DNA of 32,187 bases from contig JAAYZQ010000405.1 in assembly GCA_012514775.1 (NCBI GenBank), forward strand, positions 1 through 32,187, read 5' to 3'. Each line of letters begins with the position of its first letter. Position 1 is the stretch's first letter. A program made the translations under genes and the position numbers. The notes beneath the pieces are model-generated. The model was given only the letters and a program-made list of their open reading frames with translations. It ran no database searches and was not told where the DNA came from. Below are positions 7,827-17,009 of this stretch, in pieces. Origin of the DNA: Anaerolineaceae bacterium (lineage in GTDB: Bacteria > Chloroflexota > Anaerolineae > JAAYZQ01).

Positions 7827-8765
7827 ATGGTCGATCTGGGAATTGTGATCGTTAACTATAACGTGTGCGACCTGTTGCGCGACTGCCTGAAGTCGGTGTT
7901 CGCCAGCAAGGGAGATTTCACGTTTGAGGTGTGCGTCGTCGACAACGACTCGGCGGACGGCAGCGCCGACATGGTGGCCGCCGAGTTTCCCCAGGTGCGC
8001 CTGTCGCGCACCGAAAATCGGGGCTACGCGGCCGGCAACAACCTGGGGCTGCGGGCCCTTGGGTTCGGCGAGGGCAACTCGCACCCCCGACACGCCCTCC
8101 TTCTCAATCCCGATACCCTCCTGCCGCCCCTGGCCCTGGCGCAGATGCTGGCCTTTGTGGCCGACCGTCCCCAGGCGGGTGTGGCAGGCCCGCGCCTGGT
8201 GCGGAGCGACGGCAGCCTGGACTGGGCTTGCCGGCGCAGCTTTCCCACGCCCGAGGTTGCCTTCTACCGGTTTTCTGGCCTCAGCCGCCTCTTTCCAAAG
8301 AGCGCGCGCTTTGGCCGCTACAACATGACCTACCTCTCGCCGGACGTGACGACAGAGGTGGATTCCGTGGTGGGCGCCTTTATGCTCATCCGCGGCGAGG
8401 TTATCGACCAGGTGGGGCTGCTGGACGAGCGCTATTTCATGTATGCCGAGGACCTGGACTTTTGCTTCCGCGCCAAGGAGCAGGGCTGGCAGGTGTGGTA
8501 CAATGCCGACGTCACGGTCTTGCACTACAAGGGCCAGTCCAGCCGCCAGAGGAGCGCCCTGGCCAACGTTCACTTTTACAGGACCATGCGCCTGTTTCAC
8601 GACAAGCACTTTCGCGACGAGAGCCCGTTCCTGGTGAACTGGCTGATACACTCCGCGGTGCTGCTGCTGGGGGGCTGGGCCGTCCTTCGCGATCGCCTGC
8701 GGCCGGCCGAGCAGCGGGGAGTGGCGTCGGCGGTCCCCATCGGCCGCGAGGGGGGGCAGCCATGA
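7827..8765 (+). CDS. Glycosyltransferase family 2 (rhamnosyltransferase/WbbL-like)
   Basis: This 312-aa GT-A-fold glycosyltransferase has a typical family-2 N-terminus (VDLGIVIVNYN), the donor-binding VVDNDSADGS, GYAAGNNLG, the metal-binding region LLNPDT and the acceptor/catalytic motif YFMYAEDLDFCFRAKEQGW, followed by HYKGQSS. This combination is seen in dTDP-rhamnosyltransferases such as WbbL, but the sugar cannot be read from sequence. I chose ATG 7827 because the domain begins right there; ATG 7773 would add 18 residues encoded by the hairpin region and is less likely. No membrane span is visible until a weak hydrophobic stretch near the C-terminus. The gene overlaps the following sugar-phosphate transferase gene by 4 nt (ATGA), so the two are probably coupled in one glycan pathway. 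Confidence 0.88.
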   Translation: MVDLGIVIVNYNVCDLLRDCLKSVFASKGDFTFEVCVVDNDSADGSADMVAAEFPQVRLSRTENRGYAAGNNLGLRALGFGEGNSHPRHALLLNPDTLLPPLALAQMLAFVADRPQAGVAGPRLVRSDGSLDWACRRSFPTPEVAFYRFSGLSRLFPKSARFGRYNMTYLSPDVTTEVDSVVGAFMLIRGEVIDQVGLLDERYFMYAEDLDFCFRAKEQGWQVWYNADVTVLHYKGQSSRQRSALANVHFYRTMRLFHDKHFRDESPFLVNWLIHSAVLLLGGWAVLRDRLRPAEQRGVASAVPIGREGGQP

Positions 8766-10171
8766 GACGCAGAGCGAACCTGCTCTTTGTCTCGCTGCTG
8801 ATCGTCACCGACCTGTTGATGGTCAGCCTGGCCTTTTACGCCGCCTATTGGCTGCGGCAGATGATCGCCGTGCCGCCGCCGGTCAACATCGGGCCTTTTT
8901 CCGATTACGCGGGGATGATGCTCATCCACGTCGTCACCATCCCCACCCTCTATTTCTTCTCTCGGTTGTACGACGTCAAGCGCTCCATGCCCCGCCTGGA
9001 CGAGATCTATCGCATCTTTGCGGCGACGTCCATCGGCACCATCGTGACCATTGCCCTGACGACGTTCCTGTTCAAGAACAGCGCCCTGGAGATGGACTTT
9101 CCGCGGGCCATGGTCCTTTATAGCTGGTTCATCACCGTCGTCCTGGTCTCCTTCAGCCGCTCGGCGCTGGTGCTGCTGCGCAACTGGCTGCGCAAGCGCG
9201 GGGTGTGGACCGACCGGCTGCTCATCGTCGGAACGGGCGACGTGGGGCGCATGATCCTGCAAAAGGTCCGGCAGATGCCCCGCCTGGGCTATCGCGTCGT
9301 GGGCTTTATCGACGGCAACTGCCCGGCCGGGCAAGACATCATGGGCGTGCCGGTGTTGGGCGGCATCGACGACCTGCCCGACGTGATCCGCGAGCACGAG
9401 ATCCAGGAAGTGATCATCGGCCGGCCGGAGCTGCCCAACCAGGAGCTGCTGGCCATCGTCGCCCGCTGTGAGCGCGGCCAGGTGGGCATCAAGATCTTTC
9501 CCGACCTGTTCCAGATCATTGCCACCGAGATGAGCATCGGCGACCTGGGTGGGCTGCCCCTGCTCAACGTGCGCGACGTGGCGTTGCGCGGGTGGAAGCT
9601 GACGCTCAAGCGCGCCGTGGACCTGGTGGGCAGCGCGGTGGGCCTGGTGTTCCTGTCGCCGCTGCTGATGCTCGTGGCGGTGGCCATCAAGCTCGACTCG
9701 CCGGGGCCGGTCTTTTACGCCCAGGAGCGGATGGGGCTCGACGCCAGGTCCTTCTGGTGCATCAAGTTCCGCTCCATGCGCACTGACGCCGAACGGAGCG
9801 GCCCGGGCTGGACGACCGAGGGCGATCCCCGGGTCACGCGCCTGGGCAGGTTGCTGCGGCGCCTGTCCATCGACGAGCTGCCACAGCTCGTCAACGTCCT
9901 GGTGGGCGACATGAGCCTGGTGGGCCCGCGGCCGGAGCGGCCGGTGTACGTCGAGCAGTTCCGGCGCAGCATTCCGCGCTACATGGACCGCCACCGGGAA
10001 AAGGCCGGCCTGACCGGCTGGGCCCAGGTCAACGGCCTGCGCGGCGACACGTCCATCGCCGAACGAACCAAGTACGACGTCTGGTACATCGAGAACTGGT
10101 CTCTCTGGCTTGACTTCAAGATTATCCTCCGCACCCTGACCAATTTCCTCGGCGATCGCCATGCCTATTGA
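8762..10171 (+). CDS. Polyprenyl-phosphate sugar-phosphate transferase (WcaJ-like initiating glycosyltransferase)
   Basis: This 469-aa membrane protein would transfer a sugar-1-phosphate from a nucleotide sugar to undecaprenyl phosphate, the first step of exopolysaccharide or surface glycan assembly. Four hydrophobic spans occupy about the first 145 residues. A Rossmann-like domain follows (LLIVGTGDVG, VVGFIDGNCPAG). The C-terminal catalytic domain has a membrane helix (AVDLVGSAVGLVFLSPLLML), the FYAQERMG and IKFRSMRTDAE segments, SIDELPQLVNVLVGDMS, LVGPRPERP, and the closing AGLTGWAQVNGLRG and YIENWSLWLDFKIIL blocks. Length is typical of this two-domain type. The start ATG 8762 lies within the preceding gene's last codons. 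It ends well before the heat-shock promoter at 10216, and no strong terminator is visible in between. Confidence 0.93.
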   Translation: MRRRANLLFVSLLIVTDLLMVSLAFYAAYWLRQMIAVPPPVNIGPFSDYAGMMLIHVVTIPTLYFFSRLYDVKRSMPRLDEIYRIFAATSIGTIVTIALTTFLFKNSALEMDFPRAMVLYSWFITVVLVSFSRSALVLLRNWLRKRGVWTDRLLIVGTGDVGRMILQKVRQMPRLGYRVVGFIDGNCPAGQDIMGVPVLGGIDDLPDVIREHEIQEVIIGRPELPNQELLAIVARCERGQVGIKIFPDLFQIIATEMSIGDLGGLPLLNVRDVALRGWKLTLKRAVDLVGSAVGLVFLSPLLMLVAVAIKLDSPGPVFYAQERMGLDARSFWCIKFRSMRTDAERSGPGWTTEGDPRVTRLGRLLRRLSIDELPQLVNVLVGDMSLVGPRPERPVYVEQFRRSIPRYMDRHREKAGLTGWAQVNGLRGDTSIAERTKYDVWYIENWSLWLDFKIILRTLTNFLGDRHAY

Positions 10172-10215
10172 CCCCTCAGGGGCGCTCCCTGCCCTGACGC
10201 AGCGCGTCCTCTACC

Positions 10216-10244
10216 TTGACAGCGTTGAGGGTTCGTGGTATCAT
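10216..10244 (+). promoter_or_regulatory. Sigma-70-type promoter of the heat-shock operon
   Basis: TTGACA at 10216-10221 and TATCAT at 10239-10244 are spaced 17 nt apart. Transcription would start around 10251, immediately before or inside the CIRCE operator, a placement typical of HrcA-controlled promoters. Confidence 0.85.
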
Positions 10245-10252
10245 CGATGAGG

Positions 10253-10289
10253 TGTAATTAGCACTCCTATGCTTGGAGTGCTAATTACA
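10253..10289 (+). promoter_or_regulatory. CIRCE operator (HrcA binding site) with extended arms
   Basis: The core matches the CIRCE consensus exactly: TTAGCACTC at 10258-10266, a 9-nt spacer, and GAGTGCTAA at 10276-10284. Perfect complementarity extends outwards and inwards, giving 15-bp arms (10253-10267 with 10275-10289) around a 7-nt loop. It overlaps the predicted transcription start, so HrcA binding would block the promoter. Autoregulation of hrcA-grpE-dnaK-dnaJ is inferred. Confidence 0.97.
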
Positions 10290-10339
10290 TGATGGGGGGT
10301 GGCCGAATCGCCACCCCGCTGGTGCATGCTGAGGAAATG

Positions 10340-11377
10340 ATGGATGAATTGACGCCACGCCAACAATTGATCCTGGGCCTCGTCGTTCGCGACTATGTGG
10401 CCGCGGCGCAGCCGGTTGGCTCCAGGACCGTGGAAGCCTACGGCCTGGGGGTCAGCTCGGCCACGATTCGCAACGAGATGGCCCACCTGGAGGAGCTGGG
10501 CTACCTGGCACAGCCCCATACCTCCGCCGGACGGGTGCCCACGGACAAGGGGTACCGCTACTTTGTCGAGCGCCTGATGCGCGAGTCGCACCTGGGGGCC
10601 GAGGAGCAGCGGACCATCCGCCACCAGTTTCACCAGGTCGGGGTGGACCTGGAGCAATGGATGCGCCTGGCAGCCTCGGTCCTGGCGCGCACCGCCCAGT
10701 CGGCCGCCGTGGTCACGAGCCTGCGCATGGAACAGTCGCGGCTGAGGCACCTGGAGCTGATCTCGATCCAGGAGACCATGACCCTGCTCATCGTGGTCCT
10801 GGAGGGCGGCATCGTGCGCCAGCAGATGCTGGCCCTGGAAGAGCCCCTGGACCAGGACACCCTTACGCAGACGGCCAACCGGCTCAACGACCTGTGCGCC
10901 GGGGCGTCGGCCAACAGGATTGCCCTGCGCCGCCCAAAGCTCGGCGCCGTCGAGCAGCAGGTGCTGGACGTGGTGGTGCTCATCATGAAGCGCGTCGACG
11001 ATCAGACCGACCTGCACCTGTACCGCGATGGGCTGATCCACATTTTGCACCAGCCCGAGTTCTCCCTGCCCGAGAGCGCCAGGAACGTGGTGCACCTCCT
11101 GGAAGACCGGACGCTGCTGGAGGACCTGCTGACCGAGATGCTTGAAGTGGGCGGTGTCCAGGTGGTCATCGGCGGCGAGGGGCGCTGGAACGAGCTGAAG
11201 GAGTGCAGCCTGGTGGTGTCGCCCTACGGTGTCAGCGGCGAGGCCCGGGGCGCCCTGGGCGTCATGGGCCCCATGCGCATGCCTTACAGCCGGGCCATCT
11301 CCACGGTACGCTACGTGGCGGGGCTGTTGAGCGACCTTTTCCGCGAGGTCTATGGCGGCGAAGAGTTTTCAACCTGA
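10340..11377 (+). CDS. hrcA: Heat-inducible transcription repressor HrcA
   Basis: HrcA represses class I heat-shock genes by binding CIRCE. This 345-aa protein has the N-terminal winged helix (LTPRQQLILGLVVRDYV, PVGSRTVEAYGLGVSSATIR, MAHLEELGYLAQPHTSAGRVPTD, GYRYFVERLM), followed by the long GAF-like regulatory and dimerisation domain ending around SNAISTVRY-like AISTVRYVAGLLSDLF. Length is normal. I chose ATG 10340 because GAGG at 10331-10334 is 5 nt upstream; ATG 10337 is 1 codon earlier and too close to that site. An in-frame ATG at 10289 would overlap CIRCE and is unlikely. It is the first gene of the operon controlled by the operator just upstream. In related bacteria HrcA activity depends on GroEL. 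Confidence 0.96.
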   Translation: MDELTPRQQLILGLVVRDYVAAAQPVGSRTVEAYGLGVSSATIRNEMAHLEELGYLAQPHTSAGRVPTDKGYRYFVERLMRESHLGAEEQRTIRHQFHQVGVDLEQWMRLAASVLARTAQSAAVVTSLRMEQSRLRHLELISIQETMTLLIVVLEGGIVRQQMLALEEPLDQDTLTQTANRLNDLCAGASANRIALRRPKLGAVEQQVLDVVVLIMKRVDDQTDLHLYRDGLIHILHQPEFSLPESARNVVHLLEDRTLLEDLLTEMLEVGGVQVVIGGEGRWNELKECSLVVSPYGVSGEARGALGVMGPMRMPYSRAISTVRYVAGLLSDLFREVYGGEEFST

Positions 11378-11393
11378 GGAGTAGAACAGAGTC

Positions 11394-12026
11394 ATGACAG
11401 ACCAGGAACCGGACATCACAGAGAAGGTTGAACAGGAGAGCCAGGAGGTGGGGGAGGAACAGGCCATCGCCGGCGAGGTGCTGCCGGCCGAGGCCGAAGA
11501 GGCCACGCCCGAGGAGGCGCTGGCGAGCCTGCGCCAGGAGCTGGAGGACGCCCAGGCCCGCCAGGCCGAGTACCTTGATGGCTGGCAGCGGGCCCGGGCC
11601 GAGCTGGCCAACGCTCGCAAGCGTTTCCAGCGAGAGCAAGGGCAGGCGTACGACAGCGCCAGGGCCGACATCCTGGTGCGGCTCCTGCCCATCGTCGACG
11701 ACTTTCAGCGGGCGCTGGAGAACGTGCCCGAGGAGGCCTCGAACGATCCGTGGCTGGAGGGCATTCGCCTCATCGAGCGCAACTTCCAGCACGTCCTGGA
11801 GCAAGAGGGCGTGAGCGCCATAGCAGACGCGGGGCAAGAGTTCGACCCATTCTTGCACCAGGCCGTCACCCACGAGCCTTCCGACAGCGTACCGGCAGGC
11901 CATATCATCTCGGCCTTGCGCACGGGCTATCGCATGGGCGAACAGGTTCTGCGCCCCAGCATGGTCCGGGTCTCATCGGGGCCGGAGGCCGAGGCGACGC
12001 CCGGCGACGACACGAACGACGACTAG
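11394..12026 (+). CDS. grpE: Nucleotide exchange factor GrpE
   Basis: GrpE is the co-chaperone that releases ADP from DnaK. This 210-aa protein has an acidic, variable N-terminus (about 45 residues), a long predicted coiled coil ([37 protein letters not shown]), and the C-terminal beta-wing region with [21 protein letters not shown] and the closing [17 protein letters not shown] signature. It lies 16 nt after hrcA; GAGGAG at 11376-11381 overlaps the hrcA stop and serves as ribosome-binding site with a rather long 12-nt spacing. The position between hrcA and dnaK supports the assignment, with no anomalies in length or motifs. Confidence 0.96.
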   Translation: MTDQEPDITEKVEQESQEVGEEQAIAGEVLPAEAEEATPEEALASLRQELEDAQARQAEYLDGWQRARAELANARKRFQREQGQAYDSARADILVRLLPIVDDFQRALENVPEEASNDPWLEGIRLIERNFQHVLEQEGVSAIADAGQEFDPFLHQAVTHEPSDSVPAGHIISALRTGYRMGEQVLRPSMVRVSSGPEAEATPGDDTNDD

Positions 12027-12096
12027 GCCTGCCGCTCGTCAAGAGCCACGTGCAGGGCCAGATTACATTGATCTTGCAACAAGAAGGAGAGAAATC

Positions 12097-13989
12097 ATGG
12101 CCAAGGTTATTGGCATCGATCTGGGAACGACCAACTCGGTATGCGCTGTCATGGAAGGGGGCGAGCCGACCATCATCTCCAGCTCTGAGGGAGGGCGACT
12201 CTTTCCCTCGGTGGTGGCCGTAAATCCAAAGACGGGCGAGCGCATGGTAGGCCAGGTGGCTCGCCGCCAGGCCATAACCAACTCGGACAACACCATTTTT
12301 TCCATCAAGCGGCTGATGGGCCGCAAGTACACCGACCCGGAGGTCGGCAAGGCGCGCAAGATCCTGCCCTATCGCATCGAGGCCCAGCCCAACGGCGATG
12401 CCTGGGTGGTGATGGGCGACAAGAGCTATTCCCCTCCCGAGATCTCGGCCATGATCCTGCAAAAGATCAAGCAGGACGCCGAAGCGTACCTCGGCGAGCA
12501 GGTGACGGACGCCGTCATCACCGTGCCGGCCTACTTTAACGACAGCCAGCGGCAGGCCACCAAGGACGCGGGCAAGATTGCCGGCCTGAACGTTCTGCGG
12601 ATCATCAACGAGCCCACGGCGTCGTCCCTGGCCTACGGCCTGGGCAAGGGCGTGGAACAAAAGATCGCCGTTTATGACCTGGGCGGTGGCACCTTTGACA
12701 TCAGCATCCTCGACGTGGGCGACGACGTCTTTGAGGTCCTGTCGACCAACGGCGACACCTTCCTGGGTGGCGACGATTTCGACCAGCGGATCATGAACTG
12801 GGTCGCGGACGAGTTTCGCAAGGAGCAGGGCATCGACCTGCGCCAGGACCGCATGGCCCTGCAGCGCCTGACCGAGGCCGCCGAAAAGGCCAAGGTCGAG
12901 CTGTCGACGACGAAACAGACCGAGATCAACCTGCCCTTTGTCACCGCCGACGCCAGCGGCCCCAAGCATCTGCAGATGGTCCTGACGCGCGCCAAGCTGG
13001 AGCAGTTGGTGGAGGACCTCATCCAGAAGTCGTTGGGCCCGTGCAAGCAGGCGATGCAAGACGCCAGGGTGAGCAAAGAGGACATCGGCGAGATCATCCT
13101 GGTGGGCGGCATGACCCGCATGCCCGCCATCCAGGAGGCCGTGCGCCAGTTCTTTGGCCGCGAGCCTCACAAGGGCGTGAACCCCGACGAGGTGGTGGCG
13201 CTGGGCGCTGCCATCCAGGCGGGCGTGCTGGCGGGCGAGGTCAAGGACGTGCTGCTCCTGGACGTCACGCCGCTGACCCTCAGCATCGAGACCCTGGGCG
13301 GGGTGGCGACGGCGCTCATCGAGCGCAACACGACCATCCCCACCAAGAAGAGCCAGATCTTTTCCACGGCGTCCGACGGGCAGACCAGCGTCGAGATCCA
13401 CGTCCTGCAGGGCGAGCGCCCCATGGCCGCCGACAACAAGACACTGGGAAAGTTTATCCTGGACGGCATCCCGCCGGCCCCGCGGGGCATCCCCCAGATC
13501 GAGGTGACCTTTGACATCGACGCCGACGGCATTCTGCACGTGTCGGCGCGCGACAAGGCCACCGGCCGGGAGCAGTCTATCACCATCACCGCGTCCAGCG
13601 GGCTGAGCAAGGACGAGGTGAACCGCATGGTCCAGGAGGCCGAGCGCTTCCGCCAGGAGGACGTCCGCCGCCACGAGGATGTGGAGCTGCGCAACAACGC
13701 AGACGCGCTCATCTACCAGGCGGAGAAACTGATCCGCGAGCAGGAAAACAAGATCCCGCAGGAGGTCAAGGACGACGTCCAGGAAAAGGTCGCGGCTGCT
13801 CGCTCGGCCCTGGAGGGCCAGGATCTGGACCGCATCCGCACCGCCGTGCAGGCCCTGGGCGAGTCGGTGCAAAAGATCGGCGCTTCGATGTACGAGGAGC
13901 CCGGCTCACCGCCACCGCCCGGCGGCGAATCCGGCCCCGGCCCCGAGGGCGACGAGGACGTGGTGGACGGAGAGTATACCGAGGCATAG
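12097..13989 (+). CDS. dnaK: Molecular chaperone DnaK (Hsp70)
   Basis: This 630-aa Hsp70 has an N-terminal actin-like ATPase domain, beginning [12 protein letters not shown], with [28 protein letters not shown], the phosphate loop [11 protein letters not shown], and [13 protein letters not shown]. The substrate-binding domain follows ([17 protein letters not shown]), then the helical lid. The C-terminal tail is Gly/Pro-rich and ends VVDGEYTEA, close to the usual EEVD-like bacterial tail. It binds exposed hydrophobic segments in an ATP cycle driven by DnaJ and reset by GrpE, whose genes flank it. The start ATG is preceded by AAGGAGAG. The 70-nt gap after grpE shows no promoter I can support, so it should be co-transcribed from the CIRCE-controlled promoter. 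Confidence 0.98.
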   Translation: MAKVIGIDLGTTNSVCAVMEGGEPTIISSSEGGRLFPSVVAVNPKTGERMVGQVARRQAITNSDNTIFSIKRLMGRKYTDPEVGKARKILPYRIEAQPNGDAWVVMGDKSYSPPEISAMILQKIKQDAEAYLGEQVTDAVITVPAYFNDSQRQATKDAGKIAGLNVLRIINEPTASSLAYGLGKGVEQKIAVYDLGGGTFDISILDVGDDVFEVLSTNGDTFLGGDDFDQRIMNWVADEFRKEQGIDLRQDRMALQRLTEAAEKAKVELSTTKQTEINLPFVTADASGPKHLQMVLTRAKLEQLVEDLIQKSLGPCKQAMQDARVSKEDIGEIILVGGMTRMPAIQEAVRQFFGREPHKGVNPDEVVALGAAIQAGVLAGEVKDVLLLDVTPLTLSIETLGGVATALIERNTTIPTKKSQIFSTASDGQTSVEIHVLQGERPMAADNKTLGKFILDGIPPAPRGIPQIEVTFDIDADGILHVSARDKATGREQSITITASSGLSKDEVNRMVQEAERFRQEDVRRHEDVELRNNADALIYQAEKLIREQENKIPQEVKDDVQEKVAAARSALEGQDLDRIRTAVQALGESVQKIGASMYEEPGSPPPPGGESGPGPEGDEDVVDGEYTEA

Positions 13990-14025
13990 GAATTGGTCCC
14001 AAGATAGGCAGGGAACGGACGAGGC

Positions 14026-15159
14026 ATGAGTGCCAAAAGAGACTATTACGAAGTACTGGGGGTAAACCGGGGGGCCACGCCGGAAGAGATCAAGAGGGCA
14101 TTTCGACGGCTGGCCCGCCAGTATCACCCCGACGTGAACAAGCAAGCGGACGCTGAAACCCGCTTCAAGGAGATCAACGAGGCGTACGAAGTCCTGTCGG
14201 ACCAGGACAAGCGCGCCGCCTACGATCGTTTCGGCCACGCTGCGTCGCAGGCCGGATTCGGGGGCGGCTACAGCGGGGGTTTTGGCGACTTTGGCTTTGG
14301 AGGCTTTGAGGACATCTTTGAGACCTTTTTCGGCGGTGCCCGAGCCGGCCCGGCGCGCCGTGGACCGGCCCGGGGCGCCGACCTGCGCCACGACCTGACC
14401 ATCGAGTTTGAAGAGGCGGTCTTTGGCTGCGAAAAAGAGATCATCGTGCCACGCAACGAGACGTGCCCCCAGTGCCAGGGCAGCGGCGCCGAACCGGGAA
14501 CGCAGCCCATCCGCTGCCCCCAGTGCAACGGCACCGGCGAGGTCCGCCGCCAGCAGCAGACGATGCTGGGCTCCTTTGTCCAGGTGACCACCTGCCCGCG
14601 CTGCCAGGGCGAGCGAGAGATCGTGACGACGCCCTGCACCCGCTGTCGCGGCCGCAAGGTCATCCAGGTGGAGCGGCCCATCGTGGTCAAGATCCCGGCG
14701 GGCGTGGACGACGGGACGCGGATCCGGCTGGCCAACGAGGGCGAGCCCGGCGTGCGGGGCGGTCCCGCGGGCAACCTGTACGTCGTGCTCCACGTCCAGT
14801 CCCATCCGTTCTTCCATCGTGAGGACACGAACATCCTCCTACAACTGGACATAAATGTAGCGCAGGCGGCCCTGGGCGACAAGCTGGTGGTGCCTACCCT
14901 GGACGGCGAGGAGGAGATGGCCATCCCGGCCGGCACGCAGACGGGTGATACCTTCCGGCTGCGCGGCAAGGGAGTGCCCTACCTGCAGCGCAACGGGCGG
15001 GGCGACCAGTTGGTCCTGGTTCACGTCTTGACGCCGACCAAGCTGAACAAGCGGCAAAAGGACCTGCTCCAGGAGCTGAGCAAGACCCTGGGCAAGGAGG
15101 TCATCCACCAGCCGGAAAAGGGATTGCTGGACAAGCTGAAAGAGGCCCTGGGGGTTTAG
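14026..15159 (+). CDS. dnaJ: Chaperone protein DnaJ (Hsp40, type I)
   Basis: This 377-aa co-chaperone stimulates DnaK ATPase and delivers substrates. It has an N-terminal J domain ([19 protein letters not shown], with HPD in YHPDVNK), a Gly/Phe-rich segment ([18 protein letters not shown]), a cysteine-rich zinc region and the C-terminal beta-sandwich and dimerisation domains. The first two zinc repeats are canonical ([16 protein letters not shown]); the third and fourth lack the final Gly ([16 protein letters not shown]), although all eight cysteines are kept, so both zinc sites should form. The gene lies 36 nt after dnaK. Its stop codon falls inside the first copy of a 16-nt tandem duplication. 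Confidence 0.97.
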   Translation: MSAKRDYYEVLGVNRGATPEEIKRAFRRLARQYHPDVNKQADAETRFKEINEAYEVLSDQDKRAAYDRFGHAASQAGFGGGYSGGFGDFGFGGFEDIFETFFGGARAGPARRGPARGADLRHDLTIEFEEAVFGCEKEIIVPRNETCPQCQGSGAEPGTQPIRCPQCNGTGEVRRQQQTMLGSFVQVTTCPRCQGEREIVTTPCTRCRGRKVIQVERPIVVKIPAGVDDGTRIRLANEGEPGVRGGPAGNLYVVLHVQSHPFFHREDTNILLQLDINVAQAALGDKLVVPTLDGEEEMAIPAGTQTGDTFRLRGKGVPYLQRNGRGDQLVLVHVLTPTKLNKRQKDLLQELSKTLGKEVIHQPEKGLLDKLKEALGV

Positions 15160-15179
15160 GTAGCTGGGGGTTTAGGTAG
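15148..15179 (+). repeat. Perfect tandem duplication of 16 nt across the dnaJ stop codon
   Basis: CTGGGGGTTTAGGTAG occurs at 15148-15163 and again, unbroken, at 15164-15179. The first copy contains the dnaJ TAG stop. This looks like a recent slippage duplication that lengthened the dnaJ-prmA spacer. Confidence 0.9.
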
Positions 15180-15196
15180 ATTGGGACGAGGCCAAG

Positions 15197-16141
15197 GTGC
15201 GCTGGCTTGAGATCAGCGTCACCACCGACGGCGAGGCCGCCGAGGCGGTGGTTGAGCTCTTTAACCGCTACGGCCACGGCCAGGCGGTGATCGAGACGCC
15301 GCTGGACTGCTTCGAGCACCAGCTCGAAGGCGAGGTGCAGGCCGCGACGGTCATCGTCAAGACCTACCTGCCCCTGGACGTGGACGTCCAGGAGGTGCGC
15401 CGGCGCCTCGAAGAAGGGCTGTGGCACCTGTCCCGGCTGTACCCCATCGCCGAGCCGGCCATGCGCGAGCTGGACGAGGAGAGCTGGGCCGAGTCGTGGA
15501 AGAAGCAGTACCACCGGCTGCGCATCGGCCGGCGCACGGTCATCGTGCCGGCCTGGGAGAGCTACGAGCCCGGCGACGGCGAGGTGGTAATCCGCCTGGA
15601 GCCTGGCATGGCCTTTGGCACTGGCCTGCACCCCACCACCCGCCTCTGCCTGGAGGCCATGGAGACGGCCGTGCCGCCGGGCGGCCGCGTCCTGGACGTG
15701 GGCACCGGCTCGGGTGTGCTGGCCATCGCCGCCGCGCTCCTGGGGGCGGGGGCCATCGTGGCCCTGGACGCAGACCCGGTGGCCGTGCGCGTGGCGGGGG
15801 AAAACGTGGCCGCCAACGGCGTGGCGGGAGGGGTGGAGGTGCGCCACGGCTCGCTGCCTGGCGGCGAGGCGGTGCCCCTGAGCTTTGCCCTGGAGGGCCC
15901 GCTGCCCCTCCTCGAAGACGGCCAGTATGATCTCGTCGTCGTCAACATCCTGGCGCCGGTCATTGCCGGCATGGCGCCTGCACTGGCCGCCCGGACGCGG
16001 CCCGGCGGCACCGTCATTGCCTCCGGGCTCATCCTCGACCAGGAGGCCGTCGTCGTGGATGCCCTGCAGCGTCAGGGCTTCGAGATTGCCGGGCGCAGCC
16101 AGGAGGACGACTGGGTCTGCCTCCTGGCCGGGCGTCCCTGA
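15197..16141 (+). CDS. prmA: Ribosomal protein L11 methyltransferase PrmA
   Basis: PrmA methylates ribosomal protein L11 using S-adenosylmethionine. This 314-aa protein has the N-terminal substrate-recognition domain (RWLEISVTTDGEAAEAVVEL) and a Rossmann-fold methyltransferase domain. The linker motif EPGMAFGTGLHPTTRLCLE is characteristic of PrmA, and is followed by SAM motif I VLDVGTGSGVLAIAA, the acidic LDADP, and the VNILAPVI motif (in place of the usual NILA). The start is GTG 15197; no ATG is suitably placed. It follows dnaJ in the same direction, an order seen in several heat-shock loci, and precedes rsmE by 9 nt. Length is normal for the family. Confidence 0.95.
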   Translation: MRWLEISVTTDGEAAEAVVELFNRYGHGQAVIETPLDCFEHQLEGEVQAATVIVKTYLPLDVDVQEVRRRLEEGLWHLSRLYPIAEPAMRELDEESWAESWKKQYHRLRIGRRTVIVPAWESYEPGDGEVVIRLEPGMAFGTGLHPTTRLCLEAMETAVPPGGRVLDVGTGSGVLAIAAALLGAGAIVALDADPVAVRVAGENVAANGVAGGVEVRHGSLPGGEAVPLSFALEGPLPLLEDGQYDLVVVNILAPVIAGMAPALAARTRPGGTVIASGLILDQEAVVVDALQRQGFEIAGRSQEDDWVCLLAGRP

Positions 16142-16150
16142 GGAGGCGAT

Positions 16151-16912
16151 ATGCACCGCTTTTTCGTGCCGCCGTCCGGGATCCAGGGTGACCAGGTGTC
16201 CATTGTCGGGCCCCAGGCGCATCAGATCCGCCACGTCCTTCGCATGCGCCCGGGCGACAAGGTCGTCGTTCTGGACAATTCCGGCTGGGAGATCGAGACC
16301 GAGCTCCAGTCGCTCGATGGGCAGGAGGTGAGGGGCACCGTGGTCTGCCGGCGGCTATCGACGGGCGAGCCGCGGACCAAGATCAGCCTCTACCAGGCGG
16401 TGCTCAAGAGCAAGGGCTTTGAGGTGGTGCTGCAAAAGGGCACCGAGCTTGGCATCGTCGAGTTCGTGCCCCTCATCTCCGAGCGCTGCATCGTCTCTGA
16501 CCTGGACTCGCTGGAGAAAAAGCGCCCGCGCTGGGAAACCATCATCCAGGAGGCGGCGGAGCAAAGCCGGCGCGGACGAAAGCCCTCGCTGCGCAACTCG
16601 GCGCTTTTGCCCCAGGCGTGCGATCACGCCCGCCAGACCGGGGGACTGTCGCTTATCCTGTGGGAAGAGCATGGGCCGGCGTCGCTGCGCACCCTGCTTC
16701 GCACGGCGCCCCCCGGCCGCGAGAAGCATTGGCCCCCGTTCAGTATCAACCTCTTTATCGGCCCCGAGGGAGGATTTGAACCCGGCGAGGTGGCCCTGGC
16801 CCGGCGCTATGGCGTGGTGCCGGCCACCATGGGACCGCGCATCCTGCGGGCCGAAACAGCCGGGCTCGTGGCAGCCGCCGCGGTCCTGTACGAGCTGGGC
16901 GACCTGGGCTGA
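16151..16912 (+). CDS. rsmE: 16S rRNA (uracil-1498-N3)-methyltransferase RsmE
   Basis: RsmE methylates N3 of U1498 in 16S rRNA. This 253-aa SPOUT (knotted) methyltransferase has an N-terminal PUA-like domain (MHRFFVPPSG, QAHQIRHVLRMRPGDKVVVLD) and a C-terminal SAM-binding knot. Family motifs are LKSKGFEVVLQKGTELGI, ISERCI, IIQEAAEQSRRGRKP, LFIGPEGGFEPGEV and ILRAETAGLVAAAAVLYELG. GAGGAGG precedes the ATG. The gene follows prmA closely, so the two RNA/ribosome methyltransferases are probably co-transcribed with dnaJ. A separate promoter starts just downstream. Confidence 0.96.
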   Translation: MHRFFVPPSGIQGDQVSIVGPQAHQIRHVLRMRPGDKVVVLDNSGWEIETELQSLDGQEVRGTVVCRRLSTGEPRTKISLYQAVLKSKGFEVVLQKGTELGIVEFVPLISERCIVSDLDSLEKKRPRWETIIQEAAEQSRRGRKPSLRNSALLPQACDHARQTGGLSLILWEEHGPASLRTLLRTAPPGREKHWPPFSINLFIGPEGGFEPGEVALARRYGVVPATMGPRILRAETAGLVAAAAVLYELGDLG

Positions 16913-16925
16913 ACCGCCGTCAAGG

Positions 16926-16954
16926 TTGACAGGGCGGGGCAGGCGGGGTATAAT
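16926..16954 (+). promoter_or_regulatory. Perfect consensus sigma-70 promoter
   Basis: TTGACA at 16926-16931 and TATAAT at 16949-16954 with an exact 17-nt spacer match the housekeeping consensus. It lies right after rsmE and would drive the metallo-beta-lactamase-fold gene with a leader of about 50 nt. Confidence 0.9.
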
Positions 16955-17009
16955 CCTTACCCAGCACCGGAGATGGCGACCCGGTAATCATCGAGCAAAG
17001 GACAGTCTA

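Noticed and set aside
8597..10162. 521-codon minus-strand ORF opposite the sugar-phosphate transferase
   Set aside because: Its low-complexity composition is the antisense shadow of the membrane protein gene.
11905..13872. 655-codon ORF on the minus strand across dnaK
   Set aside because: It mirrors the dnaK coding frame in GC-rich DNA and has no recognisable domain or ribosome-binding site.
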